Shown: positions 47,901 to 58,974 of the stretch, in pieces
Layout: each line of letters begins with the position of its first letter
Numbering within the stretch: position 1 is the stretch's first letter
Assembly (NCBI GenBank): GCA_032622095.1
Contig: CP136068.1
Location: forward strand, 158,173,465-158,237,464
Source of the DNA: Siphonodentalium dalli
Lineage: Eukaryota > Mollusca > Scaphopoda > Gadilida > Siphonodentaliidae
DNA: 64,000 nt
Direction of reading: 5' to 3'
Notes under the pieces: generated by a model
What the model saw: the letters and a program-made list of their open reading frames with translations, nothing else
Told to the model about the DNA's origin: nothing
Databases searched by the model: none
Program-made: the position numbers and the translations under genes

Positions 47901-48720
47901 AACTGTAAAAAACGAAGGTCACGGTCGGTCAGAGCAATCCGTGATACAAACTGTAAAAAAACGAAGGCGTGATAGTCACGGTCGGTCAGAGCAATCCGTG
48001 ATACAAACTGTGAAAAACGAAGGCGTGATAGTCACCGTCGGTCAGAACAATCTGTGATACAAACTGTAAAAAACGAAGGTCACGGTCGGTCAGAGCAATC
48101 TGTGATACAAACTGTAAAAAACGAAGGTCACGGTCAGTCAGAGCAATCCGTGATACAAACTGTAAAAAAACGAAGGCGTGATAGTCACGGTCGGTCAGAG
48201 CAATCCGTGATACAAACTGTAAAAAACGAAGGCGTGATAGTCACGGTCGGTCAGAGCAATCCGTGATACAAACTGTAAAAAACGAAGGTCACGGTCGGTC
48301 AGAGCAATCCGTGATACAAACTGTAAAAAACGAAGGCGTGATAGTCACCGTCGGTCAGAGCAATCCGTGATACAAACTGTTAAAAACGAAGGTCACGGTC
48401 GGTCAGAGCAATCTGTGATACAAACTGTAAAAAACGAAGGTCACGGTCGGTCAGAGCAATCCGTGATACAAACTGTAAAAAACGAAGGCGTGATAGTCAC
48501 CGTCGGTCAGAGCAATCCGTGATACAAACTGTAAAAAACGAAGGTCACGGTCGGTCAGAGCAATCCGTGATACAAACTGTAAAAAACGAAGGCGTGATAG
48601 TCACGGTCGGTCAGAGCAATCCGTGATACAAACTGTAAAAAACGAAGGTCACGGTCGGTCAGAGCAATCCGTGATACAAACTGTAAAAAACGAAGGCGTG
48701 ATAGTCACCGTCGGTCATCA
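44930..48720 (-). repeat. 48/56-bp minisatellite carrying the exon B3 acceptor and first coding bases
   Basis: About 70 units. On the minus strand a long unit reads CTTCGTTTTTTACAG, TTTGTATCACGGATTGCTCT, GACCG.CGGTGACTATCACG. The first part equals the polypyrimidine tract and AG of exon B3, and the second equals the first 20 exon bases. GGTGACTATCA corresponds to exon bases further in. Short units lack ACTATCACG. One unit near 46,525 still has the fuller exon sequence (TCTCAGATGGCTGCTGG), linking array and exon. A higher-order period of 209 bp is visible (46906, 47115; 47636, 47845, 48054). Frames open on the plus strand are by-products. Confidence 0.9.
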
Positions 48721-48724
48721 CAGA

Positions 48725-49245
48725 AGAATCCGTGACGCAATCTGTAAACAAAACAAATTAAAACCACATGGAGGTGTGCGCTCCAAAAGGCACCTAATAA
48801 TAGTCGCTTTTGATTTGGTTCCCGGTATTGAAATAGGTCGATACATACCTGAACTATATTTCTACTAGTATTTACCCCCACCCCGTTTAGACCAAAATTC
48901 GCAACAGTTGGCATTTTCATACCTGATAAACCATTGGTTGGAAACATAAAACAAAAATTATGTTGAAACGTTCGGGATGGTGAAAAGTTTGCGGGGGATT
49001 TTTTAGAGCGAAGTCGTATATTTGCACACTTTGAAATGGCCATCAATTGCACAATGTCCAGCTATAGGGATAGTACCAGATTAAACATTTCAAACAATTG
49101 GAAACGTTGAGGTACCAGTTGGAAAATTCCAACCAAAGATAAATATAAGAACATTCCAACCAAAGATATATATAAGAAAAATCCAACCCAAGATAAATAT
49201 AATAACATTGTACTTTCTAGGAACAAGCGTGTGATAACAACATAT
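48725..49245. other. Intron of gene B, hAT-like debris, no exon seen
   Basis: GTTGGAAAATTCCAAC-type palindromes near 49118-49135 resemble the inner motifs of the hAT-like element at 15.9 kb. Nothing else was recognised. Confidence 0.4.
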
Positions 49246-49249
49246 ATTT

Positions 49250-49735
49250 ACACACTAAGTGTTGTCATCACTAAATCCAGCATTCTGATTGGTCGGCGCC
49301 CACGTGGCTAGTTGCAGTTATTTCTCGATGAATGCGCAACGCCTTATAACACCAAGCTCATAACACCATCGATACGTCATTGGTTTGGAAAGACGAACGC
49401 GTAATGTTTTGGGCGCATTTGGACTCGCGCAGGATTGACTTAATACATCATCGGGTTTCAATACGAAGAGAAATTGTTCCTATTAACTTTTGCCAAGGGT
49501 GCTATTGGGTATTTTGGGCTGATCTTGTCACGATACACTTTTCGATTTAAATACATTTACAAAAGTGGCTTTTTCGCTAAATGTATATAAATATAAGGAT
49601 TAACTGTCATGTGGACTATTTTTATGGAGATGTAACCGTGAGGTAAGTGGTCATAACAAGTTATGTCCACTTACCTCACGGTTACATCTCCATAAAAACA
49701 GTCCACATGACAGTTAATCCTTATATATATTTACA
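49250..49735 (+). mobile_element. Foldback MITE family F, copy 2
   Basis: This copy has the AAGTGTTGTCATCACTAAAT start and CTGATTGGTCGGCGCCCACG. It ends with a perfect-looking hairpin (about 49595-49725) whose arms hold AAGGATTAACTGTCATGTGG, ATGGAGATGTAACCGTGAGG and TAAGTGGTCATAAC. Confidence 0.8.
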
Positions 49736-50109
49736 TAGCTCGTCTGTGTTACATTAAATCCTGTTTGGTGATCGGTCAAATGCCAATTGGGTCACCCGGT
49801 TTACATCCCAATAATGCGAAGAGTGTATCACGAACATGAAGTTACAAAATGTTGACCTAATTTGAACTAATCGTTAAACGCGGTCAGCAGAATGATTGAG
49901 CGTGCTTTTAAAAGTTCAGCCGAATTACATCTGAAGCCAGTTATTTACATCGATCACGTTCTCGTAGCTGAGGGTTTGAACATTTTGTATGGGGCTGACT
50001 TAATGTGCTGCGTGGGCTAGTCTCAAATTATCGGCAAATTTCGTGAAAATAAGTAAGAATACACTCAGCTTGGGGATTCCTCGTTTTAGCGAACCCAACG
50101 TCACGGTGT

Positions 50110-50660
50110 TCTTAATCCTTGCTATAATAAAGCGTCATTGACGAGTAGTTATCCCATTAAGATAATAAGTTTAACCCTTTCTATACTAAAGCATATTGGT
50201 GACTGTTATCCCATAGGAAATGTTCAAATAATAAGTTTAATCCTTTCTATACTAAAGCATCATTGATGACTGTTATCACATCGGAAATGTTCAGATAAGT
50301 GCAACCCTTTCTGTACTAAAGCGTCATTGACGAGTAGTTATCCCATAGTAATGTTCAGATAATAAGTTTAACCCTTTCTATACTAAAACGTCATTGACGA
50401 GTAGTTATCCCATAGGCAATATTCAGATAATAAGTTTAACCCTTTCTATACTAAAGCATCATTAATGAGTAGTTATCCCATAGGAAATGTTCAGATAACA
50501 AGTTTAACCCTTTCTGCACTAAAGCGTCATTGATGAGTAATTATCCCATATGATATGTTCAGATAATAAGTTAAACCATTTCTATACTAAAGCATCATTG
50601 ACGAATAGTTATCCCATAGGAAATGTTCAGATAATAAGTTCAACTAACGACCATTGGTCG
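50110..50660 (+). repeat. ~75-bp tandem repeat, about 7 units
   Basis: Units contain GCGTCATTGACGAGTAGTTA, TCCCATAGGAAATGTTCAGA and TAATAAGTTTAACCCTTTCT, then ATACTAAA. The block ends in a short inverted repeat around GTTCAACTAACGACCATTGG. A related single unit is near 13.9 kb. Confidence 0.8.
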
Positions 50661-50689
50661 TTTGTTGAACTAATTATCTAAAACAATTT

Positions 50690-50835
50690 CCCTGATTAAA
50701 TAGGACCCCTTCTGCACTTGTATCTATCTGCCCTCTGGTTATATCACTTGTGCATCCCTGCACGCCAATAATAGACCATTCCGGTGTACACTTTTGACCG
50801 ACTGGTTGAATCAATTTAGTAAAGAAGTGGTTAAT
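50690..50835 (+). repeat. Dispersed repeat shared with 17.95-18.1 kb
   Basis: GACCATTCCGGTGTACACTT, TTGACCGACTGG and the preceding CCCTTCTGCACTTGTAT parallel the 17.95-kb copy. In both places an ATAGTTAT/AAATGTTCAG-type satellite or LINE debris lies next to it. Confidence 0.5.
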
Positions 50836-51214
50836 ATGGTACTGATGTGGAAATTGTTTCCCTTCTCATAGATATATAGCCAAGCAAAACATTGTCGCGC
50901 CCGCAGGCTACTATATATTGATGACATATTTAGAATTAATGAACACGTATACAGGGCAGGCTTCTCGTGCTACAGGGATGACTACAAAGAGATCACGCTT
51001 ATTGGCGTTCCATTTCCAACCAAATACATATATCCATACATCCGGGTTGGGGCAATCGTAATCAGAGTAATCAATTACAACATTTGGAGTAATCGCCTGT
51101 AATCAGTAATCATACAACATATATGTCAAAGCAGGAAATTAGTAAGACTTGATGCCACTCTTCTGCGCGCATATTGTAAACTGGACTTCATTTATTAACT
51201 CTTTTGTTGACTAG

Positions 51215-51375
51215 AGCTGCGTTTGTGCCAGTACATTCTCTGTTGTATGCGAGTCTTCTATAGGGAGCCTCGCATATATAATATACTGCACTGGCTTATA
51301 ATACTTGTTTACCAGGTCCCCCTATGGGAGACTCGCAGATATAAGAGAATGCATTGGCACAGGGTTTTCGGAAAA
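51215..51375. mobile_element. Hairpin MITE, short diverged copy
   Basis: It contains the core GCGAG...AGATATAAGAGAATGCATTG and outer TTTGTGCCAG / TTGGCACAGGG in inverted orientation. The left arm is mutated (ACATTCTCTGTTGTATGCG). The flank matches that after the 21.96-22.35 kb copy. Confidence 0.55.
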
Positions 51376-51454
51376 TGTCAGGAATCTCCAGTCTCGGAAG
51401 TGGTAACTGTAGCTACTGTTGGATAATTAGGTGATATGTTTCTGAATAAAACGT

Positions 51455-52088
51455 TGTTTCCATTGTTTCGGTGGTCGCGGCTGTCGTCTCCATAACCGTA
51501 AAACTAAACCTAACCATAACCATAACCATAAAATTAAACCTAACCATAATTCATAACCATAACCGTAAAACTAACCCTAACCATAATCCATAAACCTAAC
51601 ACTAATTACCACTGTTAATTGTTGTTGTTTGAATCCCACACTGTCGTATCACGAACCATAATCATAATCTCTAACCCGAACCCTAAAACCTACCCTGACA
51701 CTAACTCTAACCATAATCCCTAACCGTAATCCATACTAACACTAAATACTACTGTTAATTGTTGTTGTTTGCATCGCGCACTGTCGTATCATTAACCCTA
51801 ACCATAATCCATAACAATAATCCATAAACCTAACACAAATTAATACCACTGTTACTTATTGTTGTTTGCCTGACCCTAACCCTAAAACCTACCCTGATAC
51901 TAACCCTAACCATAATCCCTAACCATAATCCATAAACCTATAACACTAATTACCACTGTCACTTGTTGTTTGCATCGCGCACTGTCGTATCTCGAACCCT
52001 ACCATAATCCCTAACCCTGACCCTAAAACATACCCTGATACTAACCCTAACCATAATCCATAAACATAACACTAATTACCACTGTTAC
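51455..52088 (-). repeat. Degenerate telomere-like array whose units contain the end of exon B2 and its donor
   Basis: On the plus strand it is rich in TAACCCTAACCATAATCC-type repeats, which read as TTAGGG-like on the minus strand. Embedded at irregular intervals (AACACTAATTACC-type boxes at about 51598, 51738, 51832, 51942, then the real one at 52068) are copies of the exon B2 end: GCAAACAACAAGTGACAGTG and GTAATTAGTGTT on the minus strand. Near 51462-51490 an exon piece (TTGTTTCGGTGGTCGCGGCT, GTCGTCTCC) also recurs. Spacings are 94-140 bp. Confidence 0.8.
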
Positions 52089-52386
52089 TTGTTGTCGTTT
52101 GCATTGCTTCGGTGGTGACTGTTGTCGTCTCCGCTGACGTTGTGGACACAGTTGTCGTTTCTGTTGTCCCAATGAGCACTGTTGTTTCGGTTGTCCGAGT
52201 TGTCGTTACTGTTGTGTGAACAGTTGTGGTTGTTGTGTCGATCGTTGTTGTTGTTACTGTAGTTCCGTTCGTATAACATGTTACTGCTGTCTGTAGTAAT
52301 AAATTTATTTCCGATGCGTTGCAAGTCCGACGCTTGTCCAGTGAACATTCCTGACACCTCGGCAATGACGGAACTTGTGTGCAGAG
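52089..52386 (-). CDS. Gene B exon 2: Cys-containing stem plus Thr-rich mucin segment
   Basis: On the minus strand it starts after TTTTTTCAG in phase 0 with LCTQVPSLPRCQECSLDKRR, paralogous to exon A2. The rest is Thr-rich (runs such as TTTTIDTTTTTVHTTVTTT), a likely O-glycosylated linker without the clear decamer of A2. The donor is either CAA-GTAACA (end 52089) or GTG-GTAATT (end 52080). Both leave phase 1, as exon B3 requires, and the frame stops at TAG (52074) if neither is used. Plus- and other-frame ORFs here are shadows. Confidence 0.72.
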
Positions 52387-52409
52387 CTGAAAAAAGGTAA
52401 GAAATTTCA

Positions 52410-53735
52410 AATATAAACATGACCGATGATAGAACCGACTGAACTCCTAAATATAAACATGGCCGATGATTGAACCGACAGAACTCCTAAATATAAACAT
52501 GGAACCGACTGAACTCTTATATATAAACATGGCCGATGATAGAACCGACTGAACTCTTATATATAAACATGGCCGATGATAGAACCGACTGAACTCTTTA
52601 GAATAAACATGGCCGATGATAGAACCGACTGAACTCTCAAATATAAACATGGCCGATGATAGAACCGACTGAACTCCTAAATATAAACATGGTCGATGGT
52701 AGAACCGACTGAACTCTTATACGATCACCTCATAATATAAACAGGGACGATGATAGAACCGACTGAACTCTTAAATATAAGCATGGCCCATGATAGAACC
52801 GACTGAACTCTTAAATATAAACATGGTCGATGGTAGAACCGACTGAATTCTTATACGATCACCACATAATATAAACATGGCCGATGATAGAACCGACTGA
52901 ACTCTTATATATAAACATGGCCGATAATAGAACCGATTGAACTCTTAAGAATAAACATGGCCGATGATAGAACCGACTGAACTCTTAAATATAAACATGG
53001 CCGATGATAGAACCGACTGAACTCTTAAGAATAAACATGGCCGATGATAGAACCGACTGAACTCTTAAGAATAAACATGGCCGATAATAGAACCGACTGA
53101 ACTCTTAAATATAAACATGGCCCATGATAGAACCGACTGAACTCTTAAATATAAACATGTCCGATGATAGAACCGACTGAACTCTTAAATATAAACATGG
53201 CCGATGATAGAACCGACTGAACTCTTAAATATAAACATGTCCGATGATAGAACCGACTGAACTCTTAAATATAAACATGGCCGATGATAGAACCGACTGA
53301 ACTCTTAAATATAAACATGGTCGATGATAGAGCCGACTGAACTCTTAAATATAAACATGGCCGATGATAGAGCCGACTGAACTCTTAAATATAAACATGG
53401 TCGATGATAGAACCGACTGAACTCTTAAATATAAACATGGTCGATGATAGAACCGACTGAACTCTTATAGGATCACCTCATAATATAAATATGGTCGATG
53501 ATAGAACCGACTGAACTCTTATACGATCACCTCACAATATAAACATGGTCGATGATAGAACCGACTGAACTCCTGAACATAAACATGGTCGATGATAGAA
53601 CCGACTGAACTCTTAAATATAAACATGGCCGATGATATAACAGACTTAACTCTTAAATACAAACATGGCAGATGATAGAACCGACTGAACTCTTAAATAT
53701 AAACATGGCGATGATAGAACCGACTAAACTCTTAT
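52410..53735 (-). repeat. 40-bp minisatellite abutting the exon B2 acceptor
   Basis: About 30 units on the plus strand of ATGGCCGATGATAGAACCGA / CTGAACTCTTAAATATAAAC, with three or four longer variants that include ATACGATCACCTCATAAT. The last unit ends about 25 bp from the acceptor AG of exon B2. The units are upstream intron sequence (possible branch-point region) and do not contain the AG itself. Confidence 0.9.
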
Positions 53736-53739
53736 ACGC

Positions 53740-54525
53740 AACATCGCTGCCAACCTTTTACCGTTCAACGGTATAAAACCGTTTAAGTAACTGGCACACC
53801 GTAACCAGTAACTGTCAGACCGTTGTATTTTTTTTACGGTTCAGCACCGTTTAATTAATATCAAGACCGTAACTAATAAATGGCAGACCAATGTTATTTT
53901 TCATGGGTCAACATCAACAATTTTTTGCTTTTAATTTGCTAATTTACCATATAATTAGCCAGGTTCCCATGGTGACAATATGATTTCCCGGTAGGCATTA
54001 CGAGTCATGTTTTTGAATGGTCGAAACTAGTATTATTCGTAACTGAAAAATACATCTTAGTTCTTATGTTACGATCATAGTTTTGATGAAATGTAAATCA
54101 TCGATGCATAAAATGATAGACAATACTTATGAAACTTTGCAGTTTGCAGAGGATCAAACTTGTTATCTGCCTTGTGGAATTTAAACCGGAAAAGGCTGCA
54201 CACGCATAATGTGTTCGCCTTTCACTAACTACTGTATAAATATGGTTGTAAATAAAAAATGATACTAGTAATAGCTGATAAGCCAACCCATCACTATTTA
54301 GTTATGAGTAATACTAATGTCGACCATTCTGAAACATGAATCGGCATGCCCTTTTAAGCCATAAAAAGAACAAAGCTACATGTTTCACAATTAAAACTCA
54401 AATTTATGTACATGTAAAAGTAAAATATCTTAATGGCATACTTTTTGGTAACATGTAAGGCGTGAAATTGTCCAGTCACTTGTAAACACAGTTTTTGTTT
54501 TAACAGGTGATTCCGTACATCATGA
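53740..54525. other. Gene B intron 1, no exon recognised
   Basis: GTTACGGT/ACCGTTTAA-like short repeats near 53750-53890 have weak relatives near 55960-56040. Otherwise nothing was recognised. Confidence 0.4.
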
Positions 54526-54530
54526 CAATA

Positions 54531-55000
54531 TAGTACCAGTCAGAAGAAGTGGTATTTTTAGGCGCACCTTTATTGCGATATTGAGCATGATTAATTTAGA
54601 AAAAGGCGTGATTATAGCACAATACCAAAAATATGATGGCTTATTATTGCAATATTGAACGCAAAATATTGCGATACTAAGCGGGCTAAATTCCATACAG
54701 ACCCGATAGTGTTATATTTATATTAGATAAATACTGTGCATATAGTGTACAAATAGTGTACATATAGCATTTACAACTACAATCAACAATATAGAAGAAG
54801 CAATAATTTGATTTAAATATCACAATTTTGAGCGAATGATGTCTCAATATTAAGCGCAAAGTCTTGAGATAGTAAGCGCAAAATATTGCAATAATATCAC
54901 AATAAGCGACATGCTTATAAGCGTTTCCACTTGGAATATTATTGCGATATTGGGCGCGAAAACAGCGCGCTTAATATACCACTTCTTTTGACTGGTACTG
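54531..55000. mobile_element. Tc1/mariner-like MITE
   Basis: The termini are TAGTACCAGTCAGAAGAAGT at 54531 and, inverted, CAGTACCAGTCAAAAGAAGT ending at 55000, flanked by TA on both sides (54529-54530 and 55001-55002). TA target and ~27-bp TIRs fit Tc1/mariner. Internally there are repeats of ATTGCGATATTGAGCGC. No transposase. Confidence 0.75.
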
Positions 55001-55004
55001 TATA

Positions 55005-56365
55005 TCAATAGCATCTAGTTGGGATTGGAACCTTCAAGACAACAGCAGATCCCATTATAACTGAGGAATGACTTCGCGACAATGTTCTCCTGTAGTCGCA
55101 CATTTTCCATGACTTTTAAAGCAATATGCATCAAACTGTATACTGGTATCACAACACTTAGTATCAATATCAGTGAGTCAGCCAAAGATAGTTTGATAAG
55201 AACATCCAACCAATAGTGTACTCCCGGTAAATTGTCGTAATAACTTGACGATAACATGGCGAATGATGACAATGTCTCATATCCGCACGTTTCAATGAAA
55301 ATTGATGATCAGGGGATGAATTGGTCCGTGTAATTGTAAAGTTGGAATTGTAGATATGACAATTGTGATCATCCGTCACGGCGTCACCGTGTGGCGTCAG
55401 TTCATTGTTTACGATGGTGTTGTTGACATTGAAGCTCTTGTGATTTACACTGGTGCGTACAATACATGTACATGTATATCATCTCTTGTAAATGTACATG
55501 CATGTGCTTTGAAACAATCAGATACAGAACACTGTCAACTGGATTGTCAACTTGATTGTGAAACTTGTCTGGTTATCAAAGGAATCGAAATCAGACTGTC
55601 TTAGCAACTGTCCACAATCGAAAAGTAATTGTTTCCCCCAAAAAAAAACAATACTACGGTTTGCGATCAATACGCAACAATAAATGGCGATGAGTTCTAA
55701 AGCGGGAACTTAACCCCGGAATGGGAAATAACGTACCGTACTGATCAATATACGTACCGACCCGCATAACACAGAATGAATGCCGGATTAATAATAAATA
55801 TTAAATATCAACAGAGTAAGATCTCAGTCACACTGCATGGAATCATTGCCGTATATAATATTGTCGCCGATAAATATACTATTGAATTTTGACGGCATGA
55901 CTTTGAATCACGAAAATATTTAATTTAGACGATTTTCATGGACACATACAATAACGGTAAAAACCCGTCAAACTGATGAAACGGTATGGGACCGTTGTTT
56001 ATGACGTCCCGAAACCGTCGAACCGACAGTAATTTCTAACAGTGCGGTGACCGCATCGACAAGCCGCACGTTCTGGGATTCTCTGACCAAAAAAAATGAG
56101 TTATGGTTATCACAACCTTGGACAGTGTGTGACAAACAAAACACTCAACGCCATCGGGATGTTTTTTTTTTAAGTTATTCATACACAACATTCCTTAGGC
56201 AGGTCCTATGGTGTAATCAACATGGTTTTATTTTATCCAATTTGAATTTTGTTGCATTCTGTGAGCCAAGCGGAGGAAATGTTTCTATGATTTCAGCTCT
56301 TTTCTATTATTCTGTGGATACTTTCTGAGAAAATATGTTCCAAATCATAATCATATTTTATTCGG
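55005..56365. other. Gene B intron 1, no gene supported
   Basis: Frames at 55015-55272 (minus, hydrophobic) and 55356-55604 (plus) show no recognised domain or paralogue and are not called. Confidence 0.35.
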
Positions 56366-56368
56366 TTG

Positions 56369-56768
56369 TTAACCCTTTACCCAACAGAAGGGCCCTGTGC
56401 CAATGCATTCTCTTATATATGCGAGTCGACCATAGGTCGCCTCGCATATATAAGAGAATGCATTGGTTTAACACATTAAAAATTATAAAATTGTTAAAGA
56501 ATGTAAGAAAAAATGGTAGAAAGTGTTAAAAAAAGATTTTTTTTAGGCCAATGCATTCTCTTATATATGCGAGGCGACCTATGGTCGACTCGCATATATA
56601 AGAGAATGCATTGGCACAGGGCATAACTGTAACTATCACAATGTGGTCAAGGAGCCGGTTCCAATGATATCCATATTTGTATGGTTCTATTGAGACAGAC
56701 CGAAGATATTATAGGCTGTTGAAGCTTTATTTGGCCGGTTTTGGCCGGTTTGTTGGGTAAAGGGTTAA
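56369..56768 (-). mobile_element. piggyBac-like hairpin MITE, full copy, reversed
   Basis: TTAA-CCCTTTACCCAACAGAAG at 56369 and GGTTTGTTGGGTAAAGGG-TTAA at 56765-56768. It is the reverse of the copies at 14.07 and 23.04 kb, with two mirror hairpins (about 56395-56466 and 56546-56618) and the CCGGCC-rich unique segment on the right. Confidence 0.82.
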
Positions 56769-56769
56769 A

Positions 56770-57515
56770 CCGTATATCAAGTCAACATAACAATTTTTTT
56801 TATTTTCACAACTTGAAATAATTGGCGGCGTAGCAAATATTCGACGAATGCCGACCGACATACTTTAGATGCCAAAGTGCGTTGAACAAAATATTGATAT
56901 ATAACACTTTTTGGGCAATTTTATACTATTGTTGACAGTATCTAGTTGCATTACTTTTGTCAATTAATCGATTCTGATTAACGAAGCGGCATTTCAAGAA
57001 ATGTTATTGTTGTTGTTGGAATCTGATGATATGGTGTCCATAGAATCGGATTATTTACCTTTCAATGATTCTAATATGATATTTGTTCAGTCTTATAATA
57101 TCGACCTGAAAACAAACAAATTATAACAGAATCGAAAACAAACCAAACAAAAGCAGAATTTGTTAATATTTGTTCAAATTATCGGGCTAACGTTTTAACA
57201 TTCACGAAAATAAACTAATTGCATTTGTATGCGGACCGTTCTGGAATCGTCCGTAACGATATTTATTCTAACTTTCTTTATGAGAGTTATGTTCGAATTA
57301 TGAAAAAAGTGGTTTAAAAAAACCCCCCAAAAAATCAACAATTTTTTCAAGTTGACCGATATTTTCAAAAACACACTGCATTATTTAGAAAATGAACCTA
57401 ACTTGGGTATGCGCTCAGTCAACCAACTGAAATCATCACTGTCTGCGAGAAAATAAATGAAATAGTTTTCATTGCATATTTAATTTTTTTTATTAGGAAT
57501 AATCAGCATAAAACT
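56770..57515. other. Gene B intron 1, nothing recognised
   Basis: AT-rich sequence without tandem repeats or exon-like frames. Confidence 0.35.
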
Positions 57516-57519
57516 ACAT

Positions 57520-57665
57520 AATGTCTGAACAGATGAGTAAGTAATGAGTATTTATGTCTGAACAGATGAATCAGTAATGAGTATTTATGTCTGAACAGAT
57601 GAATCAGTAATGAGTATTTATGTCTGAACAGATGAATCAGTAATGAGTATTTATGTCTGCCCGAT
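57520..57665 (+). repeat. 35-bp minisatellite, four units
   Basis: Four near-identical units of TGTCTGAACAGATGAATCAG / TAATGAGTATTTA. Confidence 0.9.
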
Positions 57666-57667
57666 TA

Positions 57668-58030
57668 TTAAAGACGTGGTTGAATGATATTTTTGTTGTT
57701 TTGTGTTGTTTTTGGTCCTTTACCCGATAAACAATAGTCCTGCAAATAGCTGCAAAAAAACTAAAATAATTCCGGTCAAACTGCCTATCGACCTACATGA
57801 ATAAATGGGTTTTTTTCATAATTCGAACATATCTGTCATATTATGAGGCTGAAACGTATTGTTATAATACTATAGCATACATTTGTTTTAAGGATAAAGA
57901 TTTTTACCTTTAAACTGATTGTTTGAAATTGAGATTTCTTGAAAATTCACGAATGGGGCGCCTACTTAACCAGGACCACTTAACATGCACGGGATGGATC
58001 CTGGAATATATAATCGATCCAGTTAAATGC
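57668..58030 (-). other. Start of gene B intron 1, nothing else recognised
   Basis: A degenerate CCTTTACCCGATAAAC end near 57717 recalls the piggyBac-like MITE termini, but no partner end was found. Confidence 0.35.
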
Positions 58031-58034
58031 TTAC

Positions 58035-58325
58035 ATATGCACCACCTACACTCCTGACAATCCAACCATTCCCAATAAATTCACAACCGACTCTCGCTGT
58101 ACTTCGCAGAAGAACGCACGCTCTGTCTGTCACGTGATATGCCACCAAATGGCAACGCTCTTCACGTCGACACAGCATCTCACATCGAACCATGTTTGGA
58201 GTCAGCGGTGCCTCGACACCACCGATGAGGTCGGTTAACTCTTCGGGTCCATTCTGTGTGGTCATCGCCGCGCACAGACAACCGAGAACGTGAATACAAA
58301 ATCCAACAGCTATAACAAAATGCAT
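58035..58325 (-). CDS. Gene B exon 1: signal peptide plus PAN/apple-like domain
   Basis: From the ATG at 58325 the exon gives 97 intact codons and ends at TAT before GTAAGC, phase 0, as exon B2 requires. The N-terminus (MHFVIAVGFCIHVLGCLCAA) is a typical signal peptide. The rest has the PAN-like Cys pattern C-EMLC-RREERC-...-AYHVTDRAC-VLL...-C-...-GWIVRSV, matching exon A1. It is expected to be a secreted protein. Upstream promoter elements were not identified. Confidence 0.75.
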
Positions 58326-58329
58326 GATT

Positions 58330-58970
58330 TAATGGAAATGAAGTTTCTAAAATACAACTACAACAATTCGTGTCCAAGTAAGTTTCTAAAATGCTCTCCA
58401 GTTTTGTATCACATCGGGATAGCAGCACTGAATTCACCCTATGGGGATCTCACCTTTCAGTGACGCTTTGTTAACCATACGATAACCTCCTCTATTGACT
58501 TCAGTAGTTCATTCCTGTCAAAGCCGAATGACGTTGCTCTATGGGGGATTAACGTATTCGTGTGCATATTAGATCCATTTGAATTAGTACAAAAAGGCGG
58601 AACGTCAATGGGTATTCATCTGTTAAGTGTGTCCTGTGTGGCACATCCGGGTTACTTAAAAATATCAATATATGTTATAGTTCTATAAAACTCGCCTGGT
58701 ACCGGAACTTCAATATAGAATAATAAATAGTTTTTCTATACAATGTGTCGGGTTGATATTGACGAAAGTGCCTCAGGTGAAATGGGTGTGTCGGTATCTG
58801 ATCACTTTAACGTCGATTAAGCTACCCAACCCTTTCACTGTTATATGCCACAGTGATAGGGGCGTGGCGACACTGGTGTGCTGGGGGGGGGGTAGAACTA
58901 TGGTTCTGTTCATATGCGCAACTAACTATAGTGACAGAATAGGCTACCGTCCGGGTATCTAAAGTCCAGG
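58330..58970. other. 5' flank of gene B, no gene recognised
   Basis: An uninterrupted G run lies at about 58883-58892. There is no clear core promoter. Confidence 0.35.
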
Positions 58971-58974
58971 TTGG

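Noticed and set aside
35285-48720. CRISPR-like array (regular short repeats)
   Set aside because: Units are head-to-tail without unique spacers, in an intron-bearing animal-type genome; this is a minisatellite.
45063-48868. Many plus-strand frames with an IQTVKNEG-type repeat
   Set aside because: They are generated by the 48/56-bp array; the real coding strand of the parent exon is minus, and each frame starts and stops at the same array positions.
51480-52080. True interstitial telomere
   Set aside because: TTAGGG-like units are too degenerate and are interleaved with exon B2 copies; it is better described as a composite minisatellite.
55015-55272. Hydrophobic 85-codon minus frame as a membrane protein
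   Set aside because: No paralogue in gene A, no splice context, AT-rich hydrophobic frames arise by chance.
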